Shown piece after piece: positions 24,703 through 31,198 of a DNA stretch of 31,198 nucleotides; positions within the stretch are counted from its first letter, which is position 1; every line of letters starts with the position of its first letter. A program made the position numbers and the translations under genes. The notes beneath the pieces were generated by a model, which had not been told where the DNA came from, made no database searches, and saw only the letters and a program-made list of their open reading frames with translations. The stretch covers positions 4,033 to 35,230 of the forward strand of contig CAJUQB010000013.1 in NCBI GenBank assembly GCA_910588285.1, in the 5' to 3' direction. This DNA comes from an uncultured Lachnospiraceae bacterium. GTDB lineage: Bacteria > Bacillota > Clostridia > Lachnospirales > Lachnospiraceae.

Positions 24703-25175
24703 GCTTCTTCCTCGTCATATTCCACATCGTGAATGGGTCCGTTTGCTTTTTCCACATACATATGGCCGTCCAAATGCTCAATCTCATGGCAGAGGGCCCG
24801 GGCCAAAAGCTCCTCCCCCTCAATCTCATACTCTTCCATATTTTCATCATAGGTGCGCACTCTCACATAGTTGGGTCTGGTCACTTCAGCCGCTTTTCCC
24901 GGCAGGCTTAAGCATCCCTCATCCCCGGTCTGCTCCCCGGATGTCTCCAGAATCACCGGATTCACCAGCACGATGGGGCCCTCCCCGATATCAACCACAG
25001 CGATCCTGCGCAGGATCCCCACCTGGGGCGCCGCCAGTCCTACCCCGTTGGCCTCATACATGGTCTCCAGCATATCATCCACCAGCTGGCAGTATTTGGG
25101 AGTCATCTCCTTTACCTCCCGGCACGCCTTTGTCAGGATCTCATCTCCCATTACACGAATTGCTCTCAATGCCAT
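24699..25175 (-). CDS. def: peptide deformylase
   Basis: The 158-residue metalloenzyme removes the formyl group from nascent proteins. All three family motifs are present: GVGLAAPQVG (motif 1), DEGCLSLPG with the metal-binding Cys (motif 2) and CHEIEHLDGHMY with the two metal-binding His and catalytic Glu (motif 3). The HEIEH form instead of HEIDH is found in some clostridial enzymes. It has a good AAGGAGG 9 bases before the ATG and lies 14 bases after priA, with fmt overlapping its stop. Confidence 0.97.
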   Translation of the reverse strand: MALRAIRVMGDEILTKACREVKEMTPKYCQLVDDMLETMYEANGVGLAAPQVGILRRIAVVDIGEGPIVLVNPVILETSGEQTGDEGCLSLPGKAAEVTRPNYVRVRTYDENMEEYEIEGEELLARALCHEIEHLDGHMYVEKANGPIHDVEYDEEEA

Positions 25176-25189
25176 TACGCATCCTCCTT

Positions 25190-27463
25190 CTAAAATCCAT
25201 TCATCGGATTAAAATCAAATTGAACTGTAATCATTTGAAATTCTTTGTGCTTCTGTATAAATAATTCCAGCGCATCCTTTACCCGGACCAGCATGGAATA
25301 TTCCTCATGCTTAAAATACAATACCTTTTTATAGACATCCTTGACCTTTGCCACCGCAGCGTTTGTGGGCCCCAGCACCGTCATGCCCGGCAGCTTCCCG
25401 TCTGCAACTGCCTTCTGTACCTTATTTTCCAACAGCTCTGCCGTCATCTCTGCATACAGCTGATCCTTCGACGCTACCAGCATCTGGAGCATATGCCTGG
25501 CCGGGGGATAGTTCATCATCCGGCGGTAGGCGATCTCCTGCTCATAAAAGGCCTGATAATCCTGCCTGGCTGCCAGCCGGATGCTGTAATTCTCTGGCTG
25601 GTAGGTCTGTATCACCACATGGCCGGGAAGCTCCCCCCGCCCGGCCCGGCCCGCTGCCTGAGTCAGCAGCTGAAAGGTCCGCTCCGGCCCATGGAAATCA
25701 CTGCTGTTTAAGGATAAGTCCGCCGCCAGGATCCCCACCAGGGTCACATCCGGAAAATCATGGCCCTTTACAATCATCTGAGTTCCGATCAGAATATCCG
25801 CCTCATGGCTGCCAAAGGCCGACAGGATCTTCTCATATCCGTCCTTATTGCGGGTGGTGTCAAAATCCATCCGCAGCACCCGGGCCTTGGGAAACCGTTC
25901 CTTTACCACCTGCTCGATCTTCTGGGTTCCCGCCTTGAACCCCCCCACGTATTTGGAGCCGCATTCCGGACAGGTCTTTTCCATGGGCTGCTGATAGCCG
26001 CAGTAATGGCACACCAGCCTCCCGTCATTGTGCTGGCTTAAAGAGACATCACAGTGGGGGCATTTAAAAACATGGCCGCAGGCCCGGCAGGACACAAATC
26101 CGGCCACGCCCCGGCGGTTTAAAAACAGCATGATCTGCTGCCCGGCCAGAAGGCTCTCCTCCATCAGCTCCTGCAGGCGGCCGCTCAAAATGGAACGGTT
26201 GCCCTGTTTTAATTCTTCCCGCAAATCAATGATTTCACTCAAGGGCAGCGGCCTTTTCTCCACACGCTCCGTCATTTCAAAAAGACGGTATTCCCCCTGC
26301 CGGGCCAGATAATAGCTCTCCAGGGAGGGCGTGGCCGAGCCAAGCACCAGGGCCGCACCACATATTTTGGCCCGCTGCCTCGCCGCCTCCCTGGCGTGAT
26401 ACCGGGGCGTGGTCTCACTCTTGTAGGAATTCTCATGCTCCTCGTCTATAATAATATAACCCAAATTTGAAAAAGGTGTGAACAGCGCAGACCTGGGGCC
26501 GATCATCACATCCAGCTCTCCATTCTTGGCTCTCATAAACTGGTCATACCGTTCTCCTGCCGACATGCGGGAATTCAGGATGGAAACCCGCTCCCCAAAC
26601 CGTTCATAGAACCGCATCACGGTCTGATACGTCAACGCAATCTCCGGAATCAGGACAATGGCCTGCTGCCCCCGCTCCACAGCCCGGGCAATCAGCTCTA
26701 TGTATACCGCTGTCTTGCCGCTGCCGGTAACGCCGTGGATCAGGCAGGGCCTGGGCGCTTCGCCCTCTGCCTCTGCCGTGACCTCTTGGACAATCTGCTG
26801 CTGTACTGCATTCAGACTGGGCGCTTCTTTTCTCCGGGTCTTTCTTTCCTCCTTCCGGCTGCCCTCCTCCATCTCATGGATGGGGTTGCGCCATACCTTT
26901 TGGATCTCCACCTTCAGAAAGCCCCTCTCCTCCAGCGCGCGGATCACAGAAGCCGTCACCCGCAAGGCCTTGGTGGCTGTCTCATAGGAAATAGCCTCAT
27001 GCTCTATCAGAGCCTGCATCAGCCGGACCTGGGCCCTGCGCTTCCTGCGGACACTCTCTGACAGCTCTGCCCTTGCCTCCTCCATGGGCATCAGCAGCCG
27101 CAGCGTACGCTTCTGCTTTGCAGCGGCCTTCTGCCGGATCGGAAGCACTGTCTTGAGGGCCTGGCTCATCGTCCCGCCATACTGCTCCCGGATCCAGGCA
27201 GCCAGGGCAATGAGCTGCGCCTCCACCGCGACCCCGCTGCTGTCCACGGCCCGAATCTCCTTCAGCTTCCCCGGATCATATTCCGCCTCCCCGGTCAGGC
27301 CGATCACATAGCCCCTGGTAATCCGGTTCCCATTGCCAAAGGGCACCTGAACCACCATCCCTGGCTCAAGCTTTCCCACAAGACGGTCAGGAACCAGATA
27401 TTGAAACGGGCGGTCCAGCTTCTCCAGGCTGATATCAATGATAATATTGGCATATTCTGCCAT
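25190..27463 (-). CDS. priA: primosomal replication-restart helicase PriA
   Basis: The 757-residue superfamily-2 helicase reloads the replisome at stalled forks. Visible are an N-terminal DNA-binding region (about 1-110), Walker A HGVTGSGKT, DEEH (in YIIIDEEHENSYKSE), GSATPSLES, the zinc-binding region with eight Cys (CRACGHVFKCPHC through MEKTCPECGS) inserted in the helicase core, and the C-terminal helicase motif QAAGRAGRGELPG. A long charged linker (about 190-215) carries RKEERKTRRKE. AGAGGTGAG lies before the ATG. It is the first gene of the long minus-strand operon driven by the promoter at 27543-27571. Confidence 0.97.
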   Translation of the reverse strand: MAEYANIIIDISLEKLDRPFQYLVPDRLVGKLEPGMVVQVPFGNGNRITRGYVIGLTGEAEYDPGKLKEIRAVDSSGVAVEAQLIALAAWIREQYGGTMSQALKTVLPIRQKAAAKQKRTLRLLMPMEEARAELSESVRRKRRAQVRLMQALIEHEAISYETATKALRVTASVIRALEERGFLKVEIQKVWRNPIHEMEEGSRKEERKTRRKEAPSLNAVQQQIVQEVTAEAEGEAPRPCLIHGVTGSGKTAVYIELIARAVERGQQAIVLIPEIALTYQTVMRFYERFGERVSILNSRMSAGERYDQFMRAKNGELDVMIGPRSALFTPFSNLGYIIIDEEHENSYKSETTPRYHAREAARQRAKICGAALVLGSATPSLESYYLARQGEYRLFEMTERVEKRPLPLSEIIDLREELKQGNRSILSGRLQELMEESLLAGQQIMLFLNRRGVAGFVSCRACGHVFKCPHCDVSLSQHNDGRLVCHYCGYQQPMEKTCPECGSKYVGGFKAGTQKIEQVVKERFPKARVLRMDFDTTRNKDGYEKILSAFGSHEADILIGTQMIVKGHDFPDVTLVGILAADLSLNSSDFHGPERTFQLLTQAAGRAGRGELPGHVVIQTYQPENYSIRLAARQDYQAFYEQEIAYRRMMNYPPARHMLQMLVASKDQLYAEMTAELLENKVQKAVADGKLPGMTVLGPTNAAVAKVKDVYKKVLYFKHEEYSMLVRVKDALELFIQKHKEFQMITVQFDFNPMNGF

Positions 27464-27542
27464 CTGCTCACCTCTTAAAATATACTGTCATAGTCCCCGA
27501 AAAATTCAGGCTCTTTTCCATGGGGTCAAAATAACGCTTTTC

Positions 27543-27571
27543 ATTATATCATTTTTCCCTTTTCATTTCAA
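27543..27571 (-). promoter_or_regulatory. sigma-A promoter of the priA-def-fmt operon
   Basis: TTGAAA (27571-27566) and a perfect TATAAT (27548-27543) on the minus strand are separated by 17 bases, about 80 bases before the priA ATG. No comparable promoter was seen further down until the macro-domain region, so this site may drive the genes from priA to thiN. Confidence 0.8.
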
Positions 27572-27614
27572 TGAATACACGTATATATTTTCTCCCCGGT
27601 GGAATACTGCTCCC

Positions 27615-28007
27615 ATGAAAAAAAATTTTTTACTTTGCGGACTGACCGGCTGGTGCATGGAAATCCTCTTTACGGCCTTTGATTCCTTCCGCCGCCGGGA
27701 ACTACAATTGGTGGGGCGCACCTCCGTCTGGATGTTCCCCATCTACGGGCTGGCAGTATGTATTAAGCCTGTATATACAGCCATCCGCTGGCTGCCGGCC
27801 ATGCTCCGCGGCATCATCTATGCTGCCGGAATATTTGCAGTGGAATTCTGCAGCGGAACGCTGCTGAAAAAAAGAAATCTCTGCCCCTGGGATTACAGCA
27901 GGGCTAAGACAAACATCAGGGGCGTAATCCGCCTGGATTACACCCCCTTCTGGATGATGGCCGGACTGATTTTTGAGAGGCTCCTGGTGGAGCATCCCCG
28001 GCAATAG
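27615..28007 (+). CDS. small CmpB-like membrane protein (putative ABC transporter permease family)
   Basis: The 130-residue hydrophobic protein starts MKKNFLLCGLTGWCMEILFTAF and carries the family's features: an early GxxGWCxE, a central SVWMFPIYGL, an EFCSG segment in a membrane helix, and a CPWDYS motif followed by GVIRLDYTPFWMMAGLIFERL. These match the CmpB-type 'putative ABC transporter permease' family (PF06541-like), whose real activity is unknown. The protein has about four membrane segments. The start is the ATG at 27615; the frame is open from 27438 but that part would cover the divergent priA promoter. Only a modest GGTGGA lies 11 bases upstream. It converges with the PH-domain gene, 19 bases apart. 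Confidence 0.85.
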   Translation: MKKNFLLCGLTGWCMEILFTAFDSFRRRELQLVGRTSVWMFPIYGLAVCIKPVYTAIRWLPAMLRGIIYAAGIFAVEFCSGTLLKKRNLCPWDYSRAKTNIRGVIRLDYTPFWMMAGLIFERLLVEHPRQ

Positions 28008-28026
28008 GCCTGTTGGCCTCCCCCGG

Positions 28027-28419
28027 CTACTCCTCCAGCCTCTCCTCCATATCTGCGCCGATATCCTGTGTATGCAGGGTTCTGCGCTTCATCCGCGCCT
28101 GCTCGGAGGCCTGCAGGAGATAATTCTTGATCTCCTTGGCATGCTTTATATGGGTCAGCGTCAGGATCTGATGGGTCACATCCCCCGTGTAGCAGGTAAT
28201 GGTCCCAAGGCCAAACATCCGCTCCAGCAAAGTGGCCGTCAGCTTCACATCCTGCACCTTATACATATAGCAGTCATCCTCCACGGTCTTGAAAAATCCG
28301 GAATCCACGGTGATCATATCGTCTGTGATCATATACTTGGTAAATGTCCAGGGCAGCCCGAAAAACAAAATCCGCTTCCGCTCCCTGTACACAAATTCAT
28401 TTTCTTTCCTTTCCGCCAT
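28027..28419 (-). CDS. bacterial PH-domain protein (YdbS-like)
   Basis: The 130-residue cytoplasmic or membrane-associated protein has one bacterial PH-like domain: RILFFGLPWTFTKYMITDDMITVDSGFF, then the KVQDVKLTATLLERMFGLGTI strand-helix pattern typical of YdbS/bPH2 domains, and a helical C-terminal tail with many Glu residues. No membrane helix is evident. The function of the family is unknown. The start is the ATG at 28419 with AGGAGG 8 bases upstream. The longer frame from 28473 begins within the -35 of a promoter (28445-28473), which excludes it. Confidence 0.85.
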   Translation of the reverse strand: MAERKENEFVYRERKRILFFGLPWTFTKYMITDDMITVDSGFFKTVEDDCYMYKVQDVKLTATLLERMFGLGTITCYTGDVTHQILTLTHIKHAKEIKNYLLQASEQARMKRRTLHTQDIGADMEERLEE

Positions 28420-28444
28420 AGCCGTTCTCCTCCTTTTCCCTCTA

Positions 28445-28473
28445 AGCATACGGATTTTCCGGGCAAATGTCAA
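28445..28473 (-). promoter_or_regulatory. sigma-A promoter of the PH-domain gene
   Basis: TTGACA (28473-28468) and TATGCT (28450-28445) on the minus strand are 17 bases apart, about 26 bases before the ATG at 28419, giving a very short leader that holds the Shine-Dalgarno site. Confidence 0.7.
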
Positions 28474-28484
28474 GGCATGAAATG

Positions 28485-28610
28485 TAACGGGCTATCCCTT
28501 TCGGAATACCTATTACTATTCACGGTGCCTTGCACCCTGCTGCAAGGCATCCGGCCAGTAAAATAGCGGATGCGTTACAGTTCGCGGCCGGTCAGGCCGT
28601 GAATTGTAAC
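28485..28610. repeat. hairpin-rich palindromic element overlapping the 3' end of the PAP2 gene
   Basis: Two strong inverted repeats lie close together. One is a 16-bp stem at 28574-28589/28595-28610 (GTTACA(g/a)TTC(g/a)CGGCC, two G-T pairs, 5-base loop); the other is a perfect 9-bp stem TGCCTTGCA/TGCAAGGCA at 28526-28534/28541-28549. The sequence between and around them (CTATTCAC, GTAAC at 28490) echoes the arms. Neither hairpin ends in a T run on either strand, so they are not ordinary terminators. The layout resembles a REP- or MITE-type element. Confidence 0.6.
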
Positions 28611-29252
28611 TACCTGCCCCGGCACCTTTCTCTGCTGCAGCGCCCTGCCATATACCACCGTATACATAATCACAGCCATCCCAAGGGCTGTCATCACATC
28701 AAAGACCGAATGCTGCTTCAAAAACATGGTAGCCAGTATAATGGACAGCATCAGGATGCCGGACCCGATCTGTATCCCCCGATGCTTCCGAAGCTCCTGG
28801 CTGCGGGAAACGGCAAGATGAATTCCAATGGAATTGTACACATGGATACTTGGAAACAGGTTGGTGGGCGTGTCTGCCGCATACAGCCACCGTACCAGGG
28901 TGCTGCACAGATTATCCCTCGGAAATACGCTGGGCCTTAGGTAGTGTCCGTTTGGATATACCGTGGAAATAAACAGAAATACTGTCATTCCCACAAATAA
29001 AAATGCGCACAGCTTATAATATTCCGACACGTCATGCAAAAAGAAGTACACGATCCCAACCGCCACATATGCAAACCACAGGAGGTAAGGGATAATAAAA
29101 AATTCCACAAAGGGAATCACATCATCCACTGCCATATGCACCACATGGAATCGACGTGTTACCGTCTTCTCCAGGAAAGCAAACCAGGCCAGGTAAATCG
29201 GAAAATATAACAAGATCCATGCGTGCTTATATTTTTTAAAAAAAGCTCTCAT
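28575..29252 (-). CDS. PAP2-family membrane phosphatase
   Basis: The 225-residue protein has about six membrane helices and the second and third phosphatase motifs of the PAP2 superfamily: FPSIHVYNSIG (catalytic SxH) and LKQHSVFDVMTALG (His-Ser-x-x-D). The first motif is degenerate, in HYLRPSVFPRDN. Related proteins dephosphorylate lipid phosphates such as phosphatidic acid or undecaprenyl diphosphate outside the membrane. The ATG is preceded by GAAGGGGGAAGTGACAGG, a reasonable site. The last 12 codons lie in an inverted repeat, so the C-terminus (VVTIHGLTGREL) was probably supplied by a repeat element. It has its own promoter at 29293-29322. Confidence 0.9.
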   Translation of the reverse strand: MRAFFKKYKHAWILLYFPIYLAWFAFLEKTVTRRFHVVHMAVDDVIPFVEFFIIPYLLWFAYVAVGIVYFFLHDVSEYYKLCAFLFVGMTVFLFISTVYPNGHYLRPSVFPRDNLCSTLVRWLYAADTPTNLFPSIHVYNSIGIHLAVSRSQELRKHRGIQIGSGILMLSIILATMFLKQHSVFDVMTALGMAVIMYTVVYGRALQQRKVPGQVVTIHGLTGREL

Positions 29253-29292
29253 CCTGTCACTTCCCCCTTCCTTTTCGATTTTTGTTAAAGGG

Positions 29293-29322
29293 ATTATAGC
29301 ACAGGAAAATCCGCAAAAACAA
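29293..29322 (-). promoter_or_regulatory. extended -10 promoter of the PAP2 gene with overlapping inverted repeat
   Basis: TTGTTT (29322-29317) and TATAAT (29298-29293) are separated by 18 bases on the minus strand, and TGC directly precedes the -10. An inverted repeat AAAATCC/GGATTTT (about 29306-29330) lies over the -35, where a repressor could bind; the latter is inference. Confidence 0.65.
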
Positions 29323-29393
29323 TGGATTTTTTAACAATTAAGAAAATCTTCAAAAAGTTTTTTTAATTCCTTCGATTTTTTTCAAAAAAATGC

Positions 29394-29425
29394 TTGCATT
29401 CTCTGGCAATATGTGTTAATATAAT
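29394..29425 (+). promoter_or_regulatory. promoter of the tRNA-Pro gene
   Basis: TTGCAT (29394-29399) is followed at 17 bases by TAATAT (29417-29422), which overlaps a TATAAT (29420-29425). It ends 7-10 bases before the tRNA, as expected for a dedicated tRNA promoter. Confidence 0.7.
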
Positions 29426-29432
29426 TTTCGCA

Positions 29433-29507
29433 CGGGGTATGGCTCAGCTTGGCTAGAGCGCACGGCTGGGGGCCGTGAGGTCGCAGGTTCGAATCCTGTT
29501 ACCCCGA
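29433..29507 (+). tRNA. tRNA-Pro (anticodon GGG)
   Basis: The 75-base sequence folds as a complete cloverleaf: acceptor arms CGGGGTA/TACCCCG, D arm GCTC/GAGC, anticodon stem CACGG/CCGTG with loop CTGGGGG (anticodon GGG), variable loop AGGTC, T arm GCAGG/CCTGT with TTCGAAT, and discriminator A. The 3' CCA is not encoded and must be added. Proline GGG reads CCC/CCU codons. It is a lone tRNA on the plus strand in a mostly minus-strand region. No integrase or attachment repeat is visible next to it. Confidence 0.97.
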
Positions 29508-29522
29508 TTATCAAAATATTAG

Positions 29523-29568
29523 ATACAGCGGTTAGCGAGCCTTTGGCTCACTGACCGCTGTATTTTTA
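29523..29568 (+). terminator. rho-independent terminator of tRNA-Pro
   Basis: Perfect outer stem ATACAGCGGT/ACCGCTGTAT (29523-29532/29554-29563), an inner stem GAGCC/GGCTC, and a TTTTT run (29563-29568). It lies 15 bases after the tRNA. Confidence 0.88.
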
Positions 29569-29637
29569 TGACCGGTCTTGGGAATTACGAACAGGAGGAA
29601 AGGATACCCCCTCCTCCGGTTCCGTCACACCGTCTCT

Positions 29638-30543
29638 CTACAGTGTCCCAAACAGATGATGCCCAATCCGGACAATATTCCTGCCGATTCCCTCTGTCGT
29701 AAAAAACACGTACGCCCTGGAGGGCAGGACTGCTGCGTTTCCTTCCAGCACATCATAAATCACCCGGTAGAGATCCTCTCCCGGCTGTGCCGTGTGCCTA
29801 AGCTTCCAGGAAGCAAACTGCACGCCGCTGACCGTACTGCTCACAATTCCCTCCAGGTCATTCTCCGGGAACTCGCCGGTCTTTGAGGCCATCCGGTTAA
29901 ATATGACCTCCACCACGGCAACTTGTCCCTCATAGGGCTCTCCTCTTGCCTCCACCCAGAGAATCTGTGCCAGCAGGTCAATCTCCTCCGGGGTCAGCGC
30001 AATCCCCCATTGGTTCAATTTCCACATGGGCTGTTCTTCCTCCGAAAGGTACTTATCCTTGATGTATCCAACTTCCGGCTCCTCTGTTCCGTCACTTTCC
30101 CCATAGCGTATCTGATACCATCCATCTGTGTGGTCCAGCACCGTCACCTGGGTATTGGGCCGCAATACCGCAAGCACAGCAGCCTCAGTATTGGGTTCCT
30201 CTCTAAAATTCACACGTACCGTAGCATACATTGTATATCCCTGTGAAGCTTCAAACCTTTCATGATTGGTTCCCGCCATCACTGCAGGATTTCTTTCATC
30301 TGCAGCAGCGGAAAAGCCAAGCTCCTCTCTGCTGTCCTTGGGCAGCGGAAAATACCTCCTTTGGTTTCGCTTTTCTTCCTGATACAAAATTTCATTTTCC
30401 GGATTATGAATCATCTCCACCGTAGCCGGGGAAATGGCAGGCTCTGCAGCCCGGTAGCCAGATGCAGTGATCCAGATGCATATTGCAATTTGGATTACTA
30501 CACCTTTGAAAATATAATTTACATGTTTCTGAATAATAATCAC
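29638..30543 (-). CDS. SleB-like cell-wall hydrolase with SH3 domain
   Basis: The protein (about 300 residues) has an N-terminal membrane or signal helix (about 10-28), a disordered region, a bacterial SH3 domain (about 105-160; VRVNFREEPNTEAAVLAVL) and a C-terminal Hydrolase_2/SleB-type domain beginning EEIDLLAQILWVEARGEPYEGQVAVVEVIFNR. The Glu in VEARGE is the expected catalytic residue of this lytic transglycosylase-like family, which cleaves glycan strands or spore cortex. The start is uncertain: the only canonical codon in frame is GTG at 30543, whose G overlaps the AGGAG site, so the real initiation may be at an ATT 5 or 8 bases after it. A minus-strand promoter was not convincing. Confidence 0.88.
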   Translation of the reverse strand: MIIIQKHVNYIFKGVVIQIAICIWITASGYRAAEPAISPATVEMIHNPENEILYQEEKRNQRRYFPLPKDSREELGFSAAADERNPAVMAGTNHERFEASQGYTMYATVRVNFREEPNTEAAVLAVLRPNTQVTVLDHTDGWYQIRYGESDGTEEPEVGYIKDKYLSEEEQPMWKLNQWGIALTPEEIDLLAQILWVEARGEPYEGQVAVVEVIFNRMASKTGEFPENDLEGIVSSTVSGVQFASWKLRHTAQPGEDLYRVIYDVLEGNAAVLPSRAYVFFTTEGIGRNIVRIGHHLFGTL

Positions 30544-30654
30544 TCCTTTTCAACTAGCTTGTATCCACAGGAATAGGTCTATCATATTGGAAGTATTCCC
30601 TTAATTCAGTCAAAATTTGTATATAAGCGCTTCCTTTTTTTTCCCGAAAAATGG
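30544..30654. other. upstream region of the hydrolase gene
   Basis: This 111-base gap holds a TTGACT on the minus strand (about 30621-30616) with no well-spaced -10, a TATGAT about 21 bases on, and an AAGCGCTT palindrome near 30627. I see no gene here. Confidence 0.35.
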
Positions 30655-30703
30655 CGAAAAAAGGAAAGCCCATGACTTCCCTCTTAGAAATCATGGGCTT
30701 TCC
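30655..30703 (-). terminator. rho-independent terminator of the SGNH hydrolase gene
   Basis: A perfect 13-bp stem GGAAAGCCCATGA/TCATGGGCTTTCC (30663-30675/30691-30703) with a 15-base loop is followed on the minus strand by a TTTTTT run (30662-30657). It lies 32 bases after the stop of the SGNH gene, so that gene is the end of its transcript. Confidence 0.92.
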
Positions 30704-30735
30704 GCCAACACAGCGTATAAATAATCGCCGATTTT

Positions 30736-31198
30736 CTAGCCGTCCTCCCGAATCAGCTTCATCAAAACCTCCGCATAGGCCTCATGGCCCACAGCAGAAG
30801 GATGGTTCACTCCATTGGCCAACAGATCCCTCACCAGATAACCTGCCTCCTCGTACCGTTCCCAGGCCAGGTAGGCATCCCCCAGGCAGACCTGCTTCTC
30901 CCTGGCCATCTCACGAATGACAGCTACCCGCTCCCCCAGGGTAGACACCGGGCCCGTAAAGGGGCTTGGAACCTCCATATTGGGGGTCAGCAGAATCACA
31001 TCCGCTTCTGTATCCGCCAGAATCCGATCCACAACAGCCCCCAGGATACGCCTGTAATCCGCGGCTGTCCCACATTCCCTGTCCCAGTTCAGGGAGCCGT
31101 TTATAATCACCAGATCGGGCTGGTAGCGGATCACATCCCGCTCCAGACGTTTTTCCATACCGATTATCGTATCCCCGGCAATCCCGCAGTTGACAGTG
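30736..31198 (-). CDS. SGNH/GDSL-family hydrolase, C-terminal part (5' end outside window)
   Basis: The frame is open to the window edge and continues upstream with VNCGIAGDTIIGMEKRLERDV, which is block II of the SGNH fold (Gly oxyanion residue). Block III is INGSLNWDRE (Asn present) and block V is NGVNHPSAVGHEAYAEVL with the catalytic His. The nucleophile Ser block lies outside the window. The ATG at 31158 is internal, not the start. Such esterases act on lipids, acylated polysaccharides or peptidoglycan; the substrate cannot be told. The gene ends at a strong terminator (30655-30703). Confidence 0.87.
   Translation of the reverse strand, partial: TVNCGIAGDTIIGMEKRLERDVIRYQPDLVIINGSLNWDRECGTAADYRRILGAVVDRILADTEADVILLTPNMEVPSPFTGPVSTLGERVAVIREMAREKQVCLGDAYLAWERYEEAGYLVRDLLANGVNHPSAVGHEAYAEVLMKLIREDG

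Noticed and set aside
28004..28017. AGGCC/GGCCT hairpin between the convergent CmpB-like and PH-domain genes
   Set aside because: Only five base pairs and no T run on either strand, so it does not qualify as a terminator.
29433..29568. tRNA-Pro as an integration site for a mobile element
   Set aside because: No integrase, no direct repeat of the tRNA 3' end and ordinary chromosomal genes on both sides.
30544..30640. Sporulation (sigma-G type) promoter for the hydrolase
   Set aside because: GGAATA and AATATGATA partly resemble the consensus, but spacing and the -10 do not fit well enough to claim.
1..31198. CRISPR array, prophage or complete insertion sequence
   Set aside because: No regularly spaced repeats with spacers, no phage structural or integrase genes, and only a decayed Rpn-type fragment.

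Overview
The window reads as chromosome of a low-to-moderate GC anaerobic Firmicute, most likely a Lachnospiraceae (Clostridium cluster XIVa) member. The signs are the gene order priA-def-fmt-(YugP-type protease)-rsmB-rlmN-PP2C-PASTA kinase-rsgA-rpe-thiN, strong purine-rich Shine-Dalgarno sites, sigma-A type promoters, and typical families such as a PocR-domain AraC regulator, a CmpB-like membrane protein, a Rpn/PD-(D/E)XK transposase remnant and a SleB-like hydrolase. Almost everything lies on the minus strand. No phage, insertion sequence with intact transposase, or CRISPR array is visible.

Layout. 1-114: first codons of recJ (minus, cut by the edge). 207-3379 (minus): two PLP aminotransferases (one HisC) and a DUF368 polyprenyl-phosphate transporter. 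3550-4800 (plus): a PocR/AraC regulator, divergent from the aminotransferases. 4797-6338 (minus): an L,D-transpeptidase with its own promoter. 6456-13946 (minus): a tight four- or five-cistron module made of a PP2C phosphatase, a Ser/Thr kinase with a TPR-like outer domain, an 85-residue single-span membrane protein and a 1557-residue Ig-like repeat surface protein. 14123-14807: remnant of a Rpn-type transposase gene with a surviving promoter. 14808-27463 (minus): macro-domain protein, then thiN-rpe-rsgA-prkC-stp-rlmN-rsmB-protease-fmt-def-priA, a translation/cell-wall housekeeping operon read from a good promoter upstream of priA. 27615-29252: small membrane proteins (CmpB-like, PH domain, PAP2). 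29433-29507: tRNA-Pro(GGG) on plus with its own promoter and terminator. 29638-31198 (minus): a SleB-like hydrolase and the C-terminal part of an SGNH hydrolase.

How the genes work together. The housekeeping operon couples initiation and maturation of proteins (fmt, def), rRNA modification (rsmB, rlmN), ribosome assembly (rsgA) and the PASTA kinase/phosphatase pair that senses muropeptides. The second, separate phosphatase/kinase pair at 11490-13946 lacks PASTA domains and is wired to a giant surface protein through overlapping or nearly overlapping genes. It is the strongest candidate here for an undescribed signalling or surface-assembly system. Small-scale curiosities include a duplicated ribosome-binding region in front of the giant gene, an in-frame 42-bp tandem repeat in rsmB, a hairpin-rich element that supplies the 3' end of the PAP2 gene, and a hydrolase whose only canonical start codon overlaps its Shine-Dalgarno sequence.
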